Shown here: one piece after another, positions 19,901 to 26,853 of the stretch | Numbering within the stretch: position 1 is the first letter of the stretch | Layout: each line of letters starts with the position of its first letter | Assembly (NCBI RefSeq): GCF_009765865.1 | Contig: NZ_LMUQ01000026.1 | Coordinates: 1 to 64,000, forward strand | Reading direction: 5' to 3' | Origin: Acidisoma sp. L85 | GTDB taxonomy: Bacteria; Pseudomonadota; Alphaproteobacteria; Acetobacterales; Acetobacteraceae | Length of the DNA: 64,000 nucleotides | Program-made: the position numbers and the translations under genes | Notes under the pieces: model-generated | What the model was told of the DNA's origin: nothing | Seen by the model: only the letters and a program-made list of their open reading frames with translations | Databases searched by the model: none

Positions 19901-20630
19901 GGTGCTCAACATCACCGGGGGTATGTCCTCCGGAACCCAGAAGGTGAGCAGCTTCAAACTCGGCGGCGATCTGCAGAACGCCTTGCTTCACTTCACTGGG
20001 CAATTCTCCAAGCTCTTTATTGCCGATCCCAATGGCGAACTCGATATCGCCGCCACCGCACAAGCCTTCGCGAAAGATCCTATGCTTCTGGAGGCATTGT
20101 TCTCCGATGAGGGTGCTATTCTCGATGTCTTGAATCAGATTATCCAGTTCGATCCAAAGCGTCCGTTCGCGCCCTTCGTCGATATCGACTGGAAGACACG
20201 CAACAGTTTCAATCCGATGGCGTTCTATGTGGATGAGGATCGGATGCGCGTGTTCAGGTCGAGCGCCGCGGCGAACCACTTCTCGCCGGGTTCCGGTAAG
20301 ATCGCGAGCGCGGGTCCGGGTAAGGAGTCCGCGGTACTTGAACTCTTCAAGCAGTGCCGGCGCCTGAGGCGGGACGAACCTGAGCTTCTCGCACGCATCA
20401 GGGAACTTTTCGTACAGCAGGCGGATTGGACGCCGAAGGAGCAGTTCGACTTTTTCACGAAGACTAAGGAGGGCCGGCACCTTTTCAAAACCTTCTATAG
20501 CCTTATGTCGAAGCTTGCCGAAGCGCGTGTCGACTTGCTCAACGCGCGTGGCTATCCGCTATTGTTGAACGAACCATTCCTTGACTCTTTCCCTACCACC
20601 TACTCTCGGGCACCCGTGGCCGCCCACTAA
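16977..20630 (+). CDS. Large orphan protein, effector-like (1,217 aa)
   Basis: The ATG at 16977 follows GGAGG with a nine-base spacer; an upstream TTG at 16863 would add 38 residues and overlaps the probable promoter. Residues 1-75 are polar and Pro/Arg/Lys-rich without a Sec signal. Residues 80-250 look helical. Residues 255-340 are Gly/Ser/Val-rich alternating segments (GDNVGVQGGVGLTKGNSG, FKAGLKASFGVFAAVSASLG) that read like amphipathic beta strands. Further strand-like stretches occur in the last third, around ITGGMSSGTQKVSSFKLGG and QAEVTLFFERDVVKL. No catalytic motif recognised. Size, non-Sec N-terminus and strand pattern recall type III effectors of the AvrE/DspE class, but this is only an architectural resemblance. 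GC is lower than in kdsA. It stands alone between kdsA and a permease. Confidence 0.75.
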   Translation: MVTAHLWGHDPAPFTRQHRPEDTRNSAAFDAGLKEARSVPKDISEPKLRGPPPSLRPRVARKAHEPSPAKVEGEPVSTIDWSDPEAVRHFLIELHNKEPKTAVANEIFRNGIINPRALEGFTRDFAKELKSLPPGADRDALAPLIAKLEGLPGRLYQDCVGLAAKTPGEPLDPALAIEHLADLFDDMLLACNQAKKNASTEDGKALIGWLAAMMLASKRMARTNSIIPLIELAGVEGFAALKKTAHQHGIPRSGHSVTYGDNVGVQGGVGLTKGNSGIFNISALLPVGLQRTISWSRDKDGDLNRYKLTGFKAGLKASFGVFAAVSASLGFSVLAEWGRYLESSMDAPGMAVAASQYSVFQGPIGNLFSHRANRGARERHEATRSFKSFWRLFFSGHRDPLPNKLPYFMNAEKMGKGVSRVGIHQAGSQVGAYLDAARGGHHHTNAIDRMLRKYLPRNKDFERIAERQENPENALAALYLDNYNQRISGPDNVTDAKLKGDPRAWQQFTAAVNADLRFTPLSAEAVTGGTLKNVFNTRIAGNADLLGQLYIKKRSVRLSRTNRPIAEMMNIGYLKESDEGFKFLGRLWHDYGEAGTAPSGPRATHPALRLSKKFWPMFGQNKPHARYFDDARRRFYGDPAAMADHHFHVAAELRDGGDPVELMKQIDRNLDRLVETYKGFMSDVDDAMPGNFFSPEPALDRINQNIFGGDYPLDGTPEATLKIQADGVNSFSLALSDLALSIAAAKHEGSLREPNPEADKLGQALDARYKDVAKLLSSESFAMPRRDSRRRAVFRTAAASTKLTTYGEFDFALNFLNLGQMLANVNSAVLPVLPFQPQGQAEVTLFFERDVVKLHSDPGRVGTYWTHGMSAQTLHGLGVAKRFFQKLFGKGRNEIPPEDVDEDLLKEIKLHGFQSLINNNWFFNVTKVYHRLPDVARHSLVEKLETRTVYRGHTNSTSFPTPNLASAAMAHGIPAVLNITGGMSSGTQKVSSFKLGGDLQNALLHFTGQFSKLFIADPNGELDIAATAQAFAKDPMLLEALFSDEGAILDVLNQIIQFDPKRPFAPFVDIDWKTRNSFNPMAFYVDEDRMRVFRSSAAANHFSPGSGKIASAGPGKESAVLELFKQCRRLRRDEPELLARIRELFVQQADWTPKEQFDFFTKTKEGRHLFKTFYSLMSKLAEARVDLLNARGYPLLLNEPFLDSFPTTYSRAPVAAH

Positions 20631-20763
20631 GGCGGTCCACGCCTAACCGCGAGGATATACGCGAAACGAGACGCTTGGATTAAATGCTTCGGTAATCACA
20701 AGTCTTTAGCTTCCCTCTCGAAAAGTCGCTACGGCGACGACACGATTAACCGAGGGGTAATTG

Positions 20764-22350
20764 ATGAAGGGTCACTTAAGGCGCGAGGTCGGCGCCTGGC
20801 CGCTGCTGTTTACAGGCATCGGATCGATTATTGGTTCGGGTTGGCTCTTCGGCGCGGGACGCGCGGCCGCGATCGCCGGACCCGCCGCCATTCTGGCATG
20901 GATCGTCGGCGGTCTCGTCGTCCTGACCATTGCGGGCGTCGCTTCCGAGTTGGGCGGCATGTTTCCGGAGACCGGCGGTACGGTGCGCTACGCCTATTAC
21001 ACCCACGGCTCGCTTGTCGGTTTTCTTTCGGCCTGGGCTAATTGGCTGGCGATCGTCACCGTCATTCCAATCGAGGCGGAAGCCTCGATCCAATATATGA
21101 GCTCCTGGCCTTTCGCGTGGTGCCACCGGCTGTTTCAGAATGGACACCTGACGTTTCTCGCGATCGTGCTCTCAGGTTTCCTCATCATTGGCTATTTCCT
21201 GCTGAACTATTGGGGCGTCCGGCTCTTTGCCCGGGTCAACACGCTCATCACCATCTTCAAGCTGCTGGTGCCGGCGATGACGGCGGTCGCATTGCTCTCC
21301 ACAGGCTTCCATCCGGGCAATGTGACGGGAGCGACGGGCGGCGGTTTCATGCCCTATGGCGCCGCCAGCGTGCTGACCGCCGTCGCGACGTCCGGCATCA
21401 TCTTCGCTTTTAACGGCTTCCAAAGTCCGCTTAATTTGGCAGGAGAAGCGCAAAACCCCGCACGCGATATTCTGTTCTCGGTCGTCGGCTCGGTGCTTAT
21501 CTCGGGTGTGATCTATCTGCTTCTGCAGATCGCCTATCTCGGCGCCGTCGATCCGCGTTTGGTGATTCATGGCTGGAGTGGGATAAAGTTCAGCTCACCC
21601 TTCGCGCAACTCGCGATGTCCTTCGGACTCTCCTGGCTCGCGATGCTGCTCTATTTCGACGCTTTCTTGAGCCCCAGCGGCACGGGTATCGCCTATGTCG
21701 CGGCAACGAGCCGCATGGTTTACGCGACGAGCCGAGGCGGCATATTGCCCGCGATGTTCTCCCGGCTTCATCCCATTACCGGCGCGCCGCGCCCGGCGCT
21801 TTGGTTCAACTTCGTCGTGTCCATCGTTTTCCTTTGTTTCTTTCGCGGCTGGAGCGCGCTGGCGGCGGTCATTTCGGTCGCCACCGTCATCAGCTTCCTC
21901 ATGATGCCGGTCTGCGCTCTCAGCTTGCGCCGTATCGCGCCCGATCTACGGCGCCCGATCAAGCTGCCGGCCATGGAGATTCTCGCACCGACGGGCTTTG
22001 TCTTCGCGTCCCTGTTGCTCTACTGGGCGCGCTGGCCGCTGACCGGGAAGATCATCCTGCTTCTATTGGCCGCCGTACCAATCTACGCCTTCTACCAGAG
22101 CCGCGTCGGCTGGAGTAGCTTCCGCCCCCAGTTGCGTGCCGGCTGGTGGTTCGTCGGGTATTTTCTGGTGATGTGCCTGGTGTCCTGGGGCGGCAGCAAA
22201 CGCTTCGGCGGCGCAAATTACGTGCCTTTTGGCTGGGACATGGTCTTGGTCATCGTGGTGGCGCTGGGCTTCTTCTGGTGGGGCATCCGGAGCGCCTGGC
22301 AAACACCGGACATCGTTGAAACACGAGCCAATGGCGGTTTCTGGGATTAG
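20764..22350 (+). CDS. APC-superfamily amino acid/amine permease
   Basis: 528 residues from the ATG at 20764 (a TTG immediately before it is possible); CGAGGGG lies about six bases upstream. About 12-14 membrane helices. The first contains the APC signature GIGSIIGSGWLFGAG, the unwound substrate-binding helix of this fold. FAFNGFQSPLNLAGEAQNP in helix 6 and the NYWGVRLFARVNTLITIFK loop are also typical. Substrate is not readable; amino acids or polyamines are usual for the family. The downstream BetI-like/Rieske fusion suggests possible uptake of a quaternary or other amine used by the oxygenase (inference). Confidence 0.9.
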   Translation: MKGHLRREVGAWPLLFTGIGSIIGSGWLFGAGRAAAIAGPAAILAWIVGGLVVLTIAGVASELGGMFPETGGTVRYAYYTHGSLVGFLSAWANWLAIVTVIPIEAEASIQYMSSWPFAWCHRLFQNGHLTFLAIVLSGFLIIGYFLLNYWGVRLFARVNTLITIFKLLVPAMTAVALLSTGFHPGNVTGATGGGFMPYGAASVLTAVATSGIIFAFNGFQSPLNLAGEAQNPARDILFSVVGSVLISGVIYLLLQIAYLGAVDPRLVIHGWSGIKFSSPFAQLAMSFGLSWLAMLLYFDAFLSPSGTGIAYVAATSRMVYATSRGGILPAMFSRLHPITGAPRPALWFNFVVSIVFLCFFRGWSALAAVISVATVISFLMMPVCALSLRRIAPDLRRPIKLPAMEILAPTGFVFASLLLYWARWPLTGKIILLLLAAVPIYAFYQSRVGWSSFRPQLRAGWWFVGYFLVMCLVSWGGSKRFGGANYVPFGWDMVLVIVVALGFFWWGIRSAWQTPDIVETRANGGFWD

Positions 22351-22373
22351 CCGCCACATCCTCTCGCCGAATA

Positions 22374-22421
22374 ATACGGCCATTCAACAATCTTGCCCAT
22401 ATTGTTGAATGGCCGTATAAC
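22374..22421 (+). promoter_or_regulatory. Operator-promoter of the TetR-Rieske fusion gene
   Basis: Perfect 18-bp inverted repeat, ATACGGCCATTCAACAAT (22374-22391) and its exact complement at 22401-22418, separated by nine bases. A promoter with TTGCCC at 22393-22398, 17-base spacer and TATAAC at 22416-22421 is embedded: the right arm fills the spacer and enters the -10. The expected transcript starts about 20 bases before the ATG at 22449. This is the geometry of a TetR-family autorepression site. It could also fold as a terminator for the upstream permease, but it has no T tract. Confidence 0.7.
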
Positions 22422-22448
22422 ACGGTCAGGGCGAGGCAGGAGAAGCCG

Positions 22449-24314
22449 ATGTCGGATGGTTTGGTGCGGGTCGATCGGGGCACACGAGAGGGACGGCGCC
22501 GCGAGCTCATCGAGGCGGCAACCGGGGTGATCGCCGAACATGGGCTTGCCGGCACGACGCTGGCGCGCGTCGCGGCCGAGGCGGGTCTGTCGGCAGGCAT
22601 CGTCAACCATCATTTCGCGACCAAGGACACCTTGCTGCTCGAAACCCTGCGAACCCTGTCCGAGGAATTTGGACGGCGGGTGGAGACGGTGCTGTCCGAG
22701 GCGGGTGATAATGCGGTGGATGGGTTGCGGGGTCTGGTCCTGCTGCATTTCGACCGTGACCTTGCAAGCGCCCGGCATGTCGCTGTCTGGTACGCGTTTC
22801 AGTCCGAGGCGCGCTGGCGAGCCTCCTACACGACCCTCTGCGGCGAGCATGACCGTTTCCAAATGGCCGCGATCCGCGATCTGATCGGCGCCGTGGGGGG
22901 CCCGAAATGTGATTCGGATGTGCTGGCGCGGTCGCTGATCGGCCTGCTGGATAGCTATTGGCAGGATATCCTCTTCGACGAGCCGGCCTTTGACCGGCAG
23001 GCGGCTGTGGCGGGCTGCCTGCGTTTCCTCGCGGTGATCCTGCCCGGCTTCCCCGCCGACCCTCCAGCCGCCAAATCCCCCGCGACCATCATCGCCTTCC
23101 CAGGCGGCGAGACAACCGACGGTGCCCCGGAAAAACCGGCAGGCCCGCCCGAGACGCTGCCGAGCTGGACCTATGTGAGCGAGGAGTTCTTCGCCCTCGA
23201 GCGGCAGGAGATCTTCCTCAAGGAGTGGCACATCGTCTGCCACATCAGCCAGCTCCAGAATCCCGGCGACTACCGCAGCTTCTCCTTGCTCGGGGAGCGC
23301 GCCTTTGTCATTCGCGGCAAGGATGGCGTGGTGCGCGGCTTCAACAACGTCTGCCGTCATCGCGCGCATGCGGTGGTGACGGGAGAGGGCGGCAATTGCC
23401 CCGGCGCCATTGTCTGCCCGTATCATGGCTGGTCCTTCAAGCTGGATGGCGCGCTGAACACCGTGGCGGCGCCTCATAGCTTCGCGGAGTTCGAACGCCT
23501 GGATTACGGCCTCTTCGGCGTCGAGACCGAAGTCTTCATGGGCTTCGTCTTCATCCGCTTCGGCGGCGACGGCCCCTCGGTTGCCGAACGCCTGGCGCCC
23601 TATGCGGAGGAGATGAAGGCGTATCGTTTCGACGAACTGGTTCCAGCGAGCGAACTCACCGTTCAGGAGAATCACGCGGACTGGAAGACCGTCTGGGACA
23701 ATTACCTGGAGGGCTATCACTTCGCCAAAGGCCACCCGGAACTCTTCAGCCTCATGGGCAACCGCTACGATCTCGCAGCCGATCCCGCGCGCCGGGTAGC
23801 GAGGCTGGGCCACTCGCTGCGGCAAAAGGCGGGCACGAGCTGGTCGGGCCGGATGTATCAGTCGCTGAGGCGCAGGCCGGAGCATCTGCCGGAGCATATG
23901 CGGGAAAACTGGACCTATCTCTTCTTCTTCCCGCTGCTTTCCTTCGACGTCTATCCTGAGATGATCGGCCATTTTCAGGTTCTGCCGACCGGCCCTGGAA
24001 CCTCTCAGCTTCGTTACCAGAATTTCTGTCTGCCCGAGCAACTCGAGGGGCGGCAGGCGCGGGCGGAGCGCTGGCTCAACGCGCGCATCAACAATCGCGT
24101 GCAAGGCGAGGATGACGCGCTTGTGACTTCGGTTCAAGGCGGCCTTAGTTCGAGCGCCTACAGCGTCGGCGTGCTTTCAGAGAAAGAAGTCATCGTCCAC
24201 AACTTTCAGAATTGGGTGAGGGATCGCCTGCCCATTGCGACAGTCCTCCGGCGTCCGGAGCCTGGAACAATGGCCGCCATCAACCGCGATTTGATGGCGC
24301 AGCGTATGAACTGA
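22449..24314 (+). CDS. TetR/BetI-type regulator fused to a Rieske non-heme iron oxygenase
   Basis: 621 residues in one unbroken frame. Residues 1-200 form a TetR-family regulator with helix-turn-helix about 36-56 (TTLARVAAEAGLSAGIVNHHF) and a BetI-like ligand domain (AVWYAFQSEARWR, ARSLIGLLDSYWQ). A Pro/Ala linker spans about 200-238. Residues 240-621 form an aromatic-ring-hydroxylase-type alpha subunit: Rieske [2Fe-2S] ligands C302-x-H304 and C323-x2-H326, and the mononuclear iron site around DNYLEGYHFAKGH (His424, His429). Related oxygenases attack glycine betaine, choline, carnitine or stachydrine. The gene has its own promoter and GGAG ribosome site. No reductase gene is adjacent, so an electron donor must be encoded elsewhere. 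The combination suggests a substrate-sensing enzyme that regulates its own synthesis. Confidence 0.93.
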   Translation: MSDGLVRVDRGTREGRRRELIEAATGVIAEHGLAGTTLARVAAEAGLSAGIVNHHFATKDTLLLETLRTLSEEFGRRVETVLSEAGDNAVDGLRGLVLLHFDRDLASARHVAVWYAFQSEARWRASYTTLCGEHDRFQMAAIRDLIGAVGGPKCDSDVLARSLIGLLDSYWQDILFDEPAFDRQAAVAGCLRFLAVILPGFPADPPAAKSPATIIAFPGGETTDGAPEKPAGPPETLPSWTYVSEEFFALERQEIFLKEWHIVCHISQLQNPGDYRSFSLLGERAFVIRGKDGVVRGFNNVCRHRAHAVVTGEGGNCPGAIVCPYHGWSFKLDGALNTVAAPHSFAEFERLDYGLFGVETEVFMGFVFIRFGGDGPSVAERLAPYAEEMKAYRFDELVPASELTVQENHADWKTVWDNYLEGYHFAKGHPELFSLMGNRYDLAADPARRVARLGHSLRQKAGTSWSGRMYQSLRRRPEHLPEHMRENWTYLFFFPLLSFDVYPEMIGHFQVLPTGPGTSQLRYQNFCLPEQLEGRQARAERWLNARINNRVQGEDDALVTSVQGGLSSSAYSVGVLSEKEVIVHNFQNWVRDRLPIATVLRRPEPGTMAAINRDLMAQRMN

Positions 24315-24388
24315 AGAGCCCATCTGCGCCTTGACCCAACGGCGGCGGCCCCCTTCTCTCGAAGACACGGGAGTAAGGAGGACATCGG

Positions 24389-25342
24389 ATGGATGCGCCG
24401 GCCGCCACCGAGAAAAAGCCTTGGGCAGTCTGGGCCATGACGAAAGACACGATCAGCGGCTATATCGAGGACAATTGCCTCAGCCGTGGCGCGTCGATCG
24501 CCTATTTCACCGTGTTCTCGCTGGCTCCTATCTTGCTGGTGATGATCGCCATCGCCGGCTTTGTGTTCGGCGAGGATGCCGCACGCGGCGTGCTATTCGG
24601 CAAGCTCAAGGGCATGCTGGGTCCGGACGCCGCCGGCCTCATCCAGTCGATGATCCAGAGCGCGTCGAACAAGAAGTCCGGCGTTATCGCGACGGTCTCC
24701 TCCGTTGTCATCTTGCTGATATCGGCGAGCGGCGTCTTTGGGGAGCTGCAGTCCTCCCTGAACGCGATCTGGAAAGCCGATCCCTCGGCGGAACACTCGA
24801 CCGTGACGCGGCTGGTCAAGGCGCGCGCGCAGAGCCTGGGCCTGGTCGCGAGCCTGGGCTTCCTGTTACTGGTGTCGCTCGCGATCAGCGCCGCCCTCAC
24901 CGCGGCCTGGAACCGCGTCAACCAAGTCGTTCCCGGCGTAAGTTTTCTGTTGCGCTTCATTAATATCGGCATTTCCTTCGCGATCACCGCGGTGCTCTTC
25001 GCCGCGGTCTATAAGGTCTTGCCGGACAAGAAACTCGAATGGCGAGACGTCATCATCGGCTCGCTGTTCACCGCTGTGCTCTACGTCATTGGCAAGACGG
25101 GCATCGCTCTCTACATCGGCAGCAGCCACGTCGCTTCTTCCTATGGCGCTGCCAGTGCGTTGGTGATCTTGCTTCTATGGGTCTATTACTCGGCGCAGAT
25201 CTTTCTGTTGGGGGCGGAGTTCACCAAGGTCTATGCGCATCGGCACGGTAGCCAGGCGCAGCGGTGGATGAACTGGCAGTTCTGGCATCGGTCTTCTCCC
25301 GCTAAGCCGCCGGTTCCGCCATCCGCACCGCAGCCACGCTGA
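24389..25342 (+). CDS. YihY/virulence factor BrkB family inner-membrane protein
   Basis: 317 residues, about six membrane helices. The family signature is at the N-terminus (DNCLSRGASIAYFTVFSLAPILLVMIAIAG) and ASGVFGELQSSLNAIW. The family was once annotated as ribonuclease BN in error; its true role is unknown (envelope integrity or transport are suggested). AAGGAGGACATCGG precedes the ATG. The tail is Pro-rich (SSPAKPPVPPSAPQP). It follows the fusion gene by 74 bp and may be cotranscribed with it. Confidence 0.92.
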   Translation: MDAPAATEKKPWAVWAMTKDTISGYIEDNCLSRGASIAYFTVFSLAPILLVMIAIAGFVFGEDAARGVLFGKLKGMLGPDAAGLIQSMIQSASNKKSGVIATVSSVVILLISASGVFGELQSSLNAIWKADPSAEHSTVTRLVKARAQSLGLVASLGFLLLVSLAISAALTAAWNRVNQVVPGVSFLLRFINIGISFAITAVLFAAVYKVLPDKKLEWRDVIIGSLFTAVLYVIGKTGIALYIGSSHVASSYGAASALVILLLWVYYSAQIFLLGAEFTKVYAHRHGSQAQRWMNWQFWHRSSPAKPPVPPSAPQPR

Positions 25343-25386
25343 GTCGAAACTCTTATTCAGGCTTAACACAGGAGCGGCGAGTTAGG

Positions 25387-25419
25387 AACGAATAGAGAAC
25401 GATCTGGTATCGTTTCGTT
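25387..25419 (+). promoter_or_regulatory. Cluster of AACGA/TCGTT half-sites before the first heptosyltransferase
   Basis: Two AACGA (25387-25391, 25398-25402) and two TCGTT (25410-25414, 25415-25419) pentamers. The inner pair forms AACGAT-N5-ATCGTT. It lies about 75 bases upstream of the ATG at 25492. The half-site is the same as in the palindromes at 26774 and 57866 but in the opposite arrangement. Candidate regulator binding region. Confidence 0.35.
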
Positions 25420-25491
25420 GTGGACAGGTGACGGCGAGAGCGGCGAAGAGTGGGGAGCCAAGCATAACCCCTCGCATCCGGAGACGCCGCC

Positions 25492-26742
25492 ATGGATGGA
25501 AGCTTTCCGCTACCGCGTATCGCCGATAATGCGAGCCCCGCTCTCGACCCCGCGGCCTCGCCACATCCGAAGGTCCCAGCGACCGTGGGGCCGGAGGTTC
25601 CGCAAATCCTGACGCAGGAGGGACCGCGCGGCATCCGCTTCGACTTCAACGACGGCGCCCGCATCGCTTTGCCACCAGGGCAATGGCGTGTGCGGCTGCG
25701 GGACCTCGATACGGCCAATGTCCTTTTCGACGGACCATCGGAGGGCGGCGTCGTCGCCAGCACGAAGCACTGGTTCATTCGGTTCGAAATGGAAGTGTGG
25801 GAGCACGGCGTCAGCATCTTCCGCCATGAATATGACGCGCGGGACAAGCCCGTTCTGCTGCGCTTCGACCGGGCGATAGGCGATACCATCGCCTGGTTCT
25901 CCTATGCCGTGCAGTTTCAGGAACGGCATGGATGCCGGATGACCTGCGAAATGGTCCCAAGTCTCATTCCGCTATTCCAGGGGGCCTATCCGCATATCAC
26001 CTTGGTTCCGCTCGGCACCCCGGATCCTGACCAATTCTATGCGACGTACAAGGTGATGGTCTTCTTCAACGACGTGAAGAATGATTGGCAGCCCTATGAC
26101 TATCGGGCGGACGCACTGCATCACATGGCGGGCGCCATCCTCGGCCTCCCAAGGCGGGAAGCGCGTCCGCGTCTCGCCTATGACGATCCCGGCCGGCCGC
26201 TTTTGGAGCCTTATGTTTGCATCGCGGTACAGGGTTCCGCGCAGCTTAAGAAGTGGAACAATCCGACGGGTTGGGACGACGTCGTCGGCTTCCTCAAGGC
26301 TTCTGGCTATCGCGTGATCTGCATTGATCGCAATGCGGTCGATGGGCGGGAGCATGTCCTCACGTCCATGCCCCGTGGCGCCGAGGACCAGACCGGTGAC
26401 AAGCCCTTTCCTGAACGAGCCCGTTGGCTGAAACATGCTGAGTTCTTCGTCTGTGTCTCCTCCGGGCTTTCCTGGCTAGGCTGGGCAGTCGGGACGCCTG
26501 TCGTGCTGATCAGCGGCTTTACCCATCCTCACAACGAGTTCCACACGCCCTACCGTGTCATTAACTGGCATAGCTGCAATTCCTGCTGGAACGATGTGCG
26601 CTGCCATTTCAGCCGTACCGATTTCTTGTGGTGCCCGCGGCAAAAAGACACGCCGCGGATGTTCGAATGCTCGCGCCTCATCACGGCCGAGCAAGTGAAA
26701 GGGCGTATTCGCCAGATCCCTGGTTTTCTCGGCAATCAATGA
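25492..26742 (+). CDS. Autotransporter O-heptosyltransferase (BAHT family), paralog 1
   Basis: 416 residues. Bacterial autotransporter heptosyltransferases (TibC, Aah class) O-glycosylate serines of AIDA-I/TibA-type passenger domains in the cytoplasm using ADP-heptose. Visible features: N-terminal beta domain (about 35-125, TQEGPRGIRFDFNDGARI and FRHEYDAR), GT-B-like catalytic part with PYVCIAVQGSAQLKKWNNP and FVCVSSGLSWLGWAVGTPVVLISGFT. The C-terminal iron finger is C362-x2-C-x15-C-x11-C393, matching the Fe(III)-binding Cys motif of TibC. ATG 25492 has GGAG eight bases upstream. The paralog downstream is clearly homologous throughout. No autotransporter substrate gene is in the window. Confidence 0.88.
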   Translation: MDGSFPLPRIADNASPALDPAASPHPKVPATVGPEVPQILTQEGPRGIRFDFNDGARIALPPGQWRVRLRDLDTANVLFDGPSEGGVVASTKHWFIRFEMEVWEHGVSIFRHEYDARDKPVLLRFDRAIGDTIAWFSYAVQFQERHGCRMTCEMVPSLIPLFQGAYPHITLVPLGTPDPDQFYATYKVMVFFNDVKNDWQPYDYRADALHHMAGAILGLPRREARPRLAYDDPGRPLLEPYVCIAVQGSAQLKKWNNPTGWDDVVGFLKASGYRVICIDRNAVDGREHVLTSMPRGAEDQTGDKPFPERARWLKHAEFFVCVSSGLSWLGWAVGTPVVLISGFTHPHNEFHTPYRVINWHSCNSCWNDVRCHFSRTDFLWCPRQKDTPRMFECSRLITAEQVKGRIRQIPGFLGNQ

Positions 26743-26773
26743 TGCTGTTGTGCGAAAGATCATTATAAGGCTG

Positions 26774-26788
26774 TCGTTTACTAAACGA
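26774..26788 (+). promoter_or_regulatory. 15-bp palindrome TCGTT-N5-AACGA before the second heptosyltransferase
   Basis: TCGTTTACTAAACGA, arms TCGTTTA/TAAACGA around one base. It follows TATAAG (26764-26769), a possible -10, so it would overlap the transcription start. A second hairpin, CCCGCA-N5-TGCGGG, follows at 26800-26816. The same TCGTT-N5-AACGA pattern recurs at 57866-57880 upstream of the outer-membrane barrel gene. Likely operator. Confidence 0.5.
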
Positions 26789-26853
26789 TAAGGCTTCATC
26801 CCGCAGATTGTGCGGGCGAGGTGGGGAGGTCTCCGCCAGGTGGAACCTTAGCC

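Noticed and set aside
16863-20630. Firm assignment of the large orphan to the AvrE effector family
   Set aside because: Only overall architecture suggests it; no diagnostic motif could be verified by eye, so it is left as a hypothesis.
22347-24137. 596-codon open frame on the minus strand
   Set aside because: It lies antisense to the clearly coding TetR-Rieske fusion; composition (Arg, His, Ala, Gly-rich) is that of a GC-rich shadow frame with no family motif.
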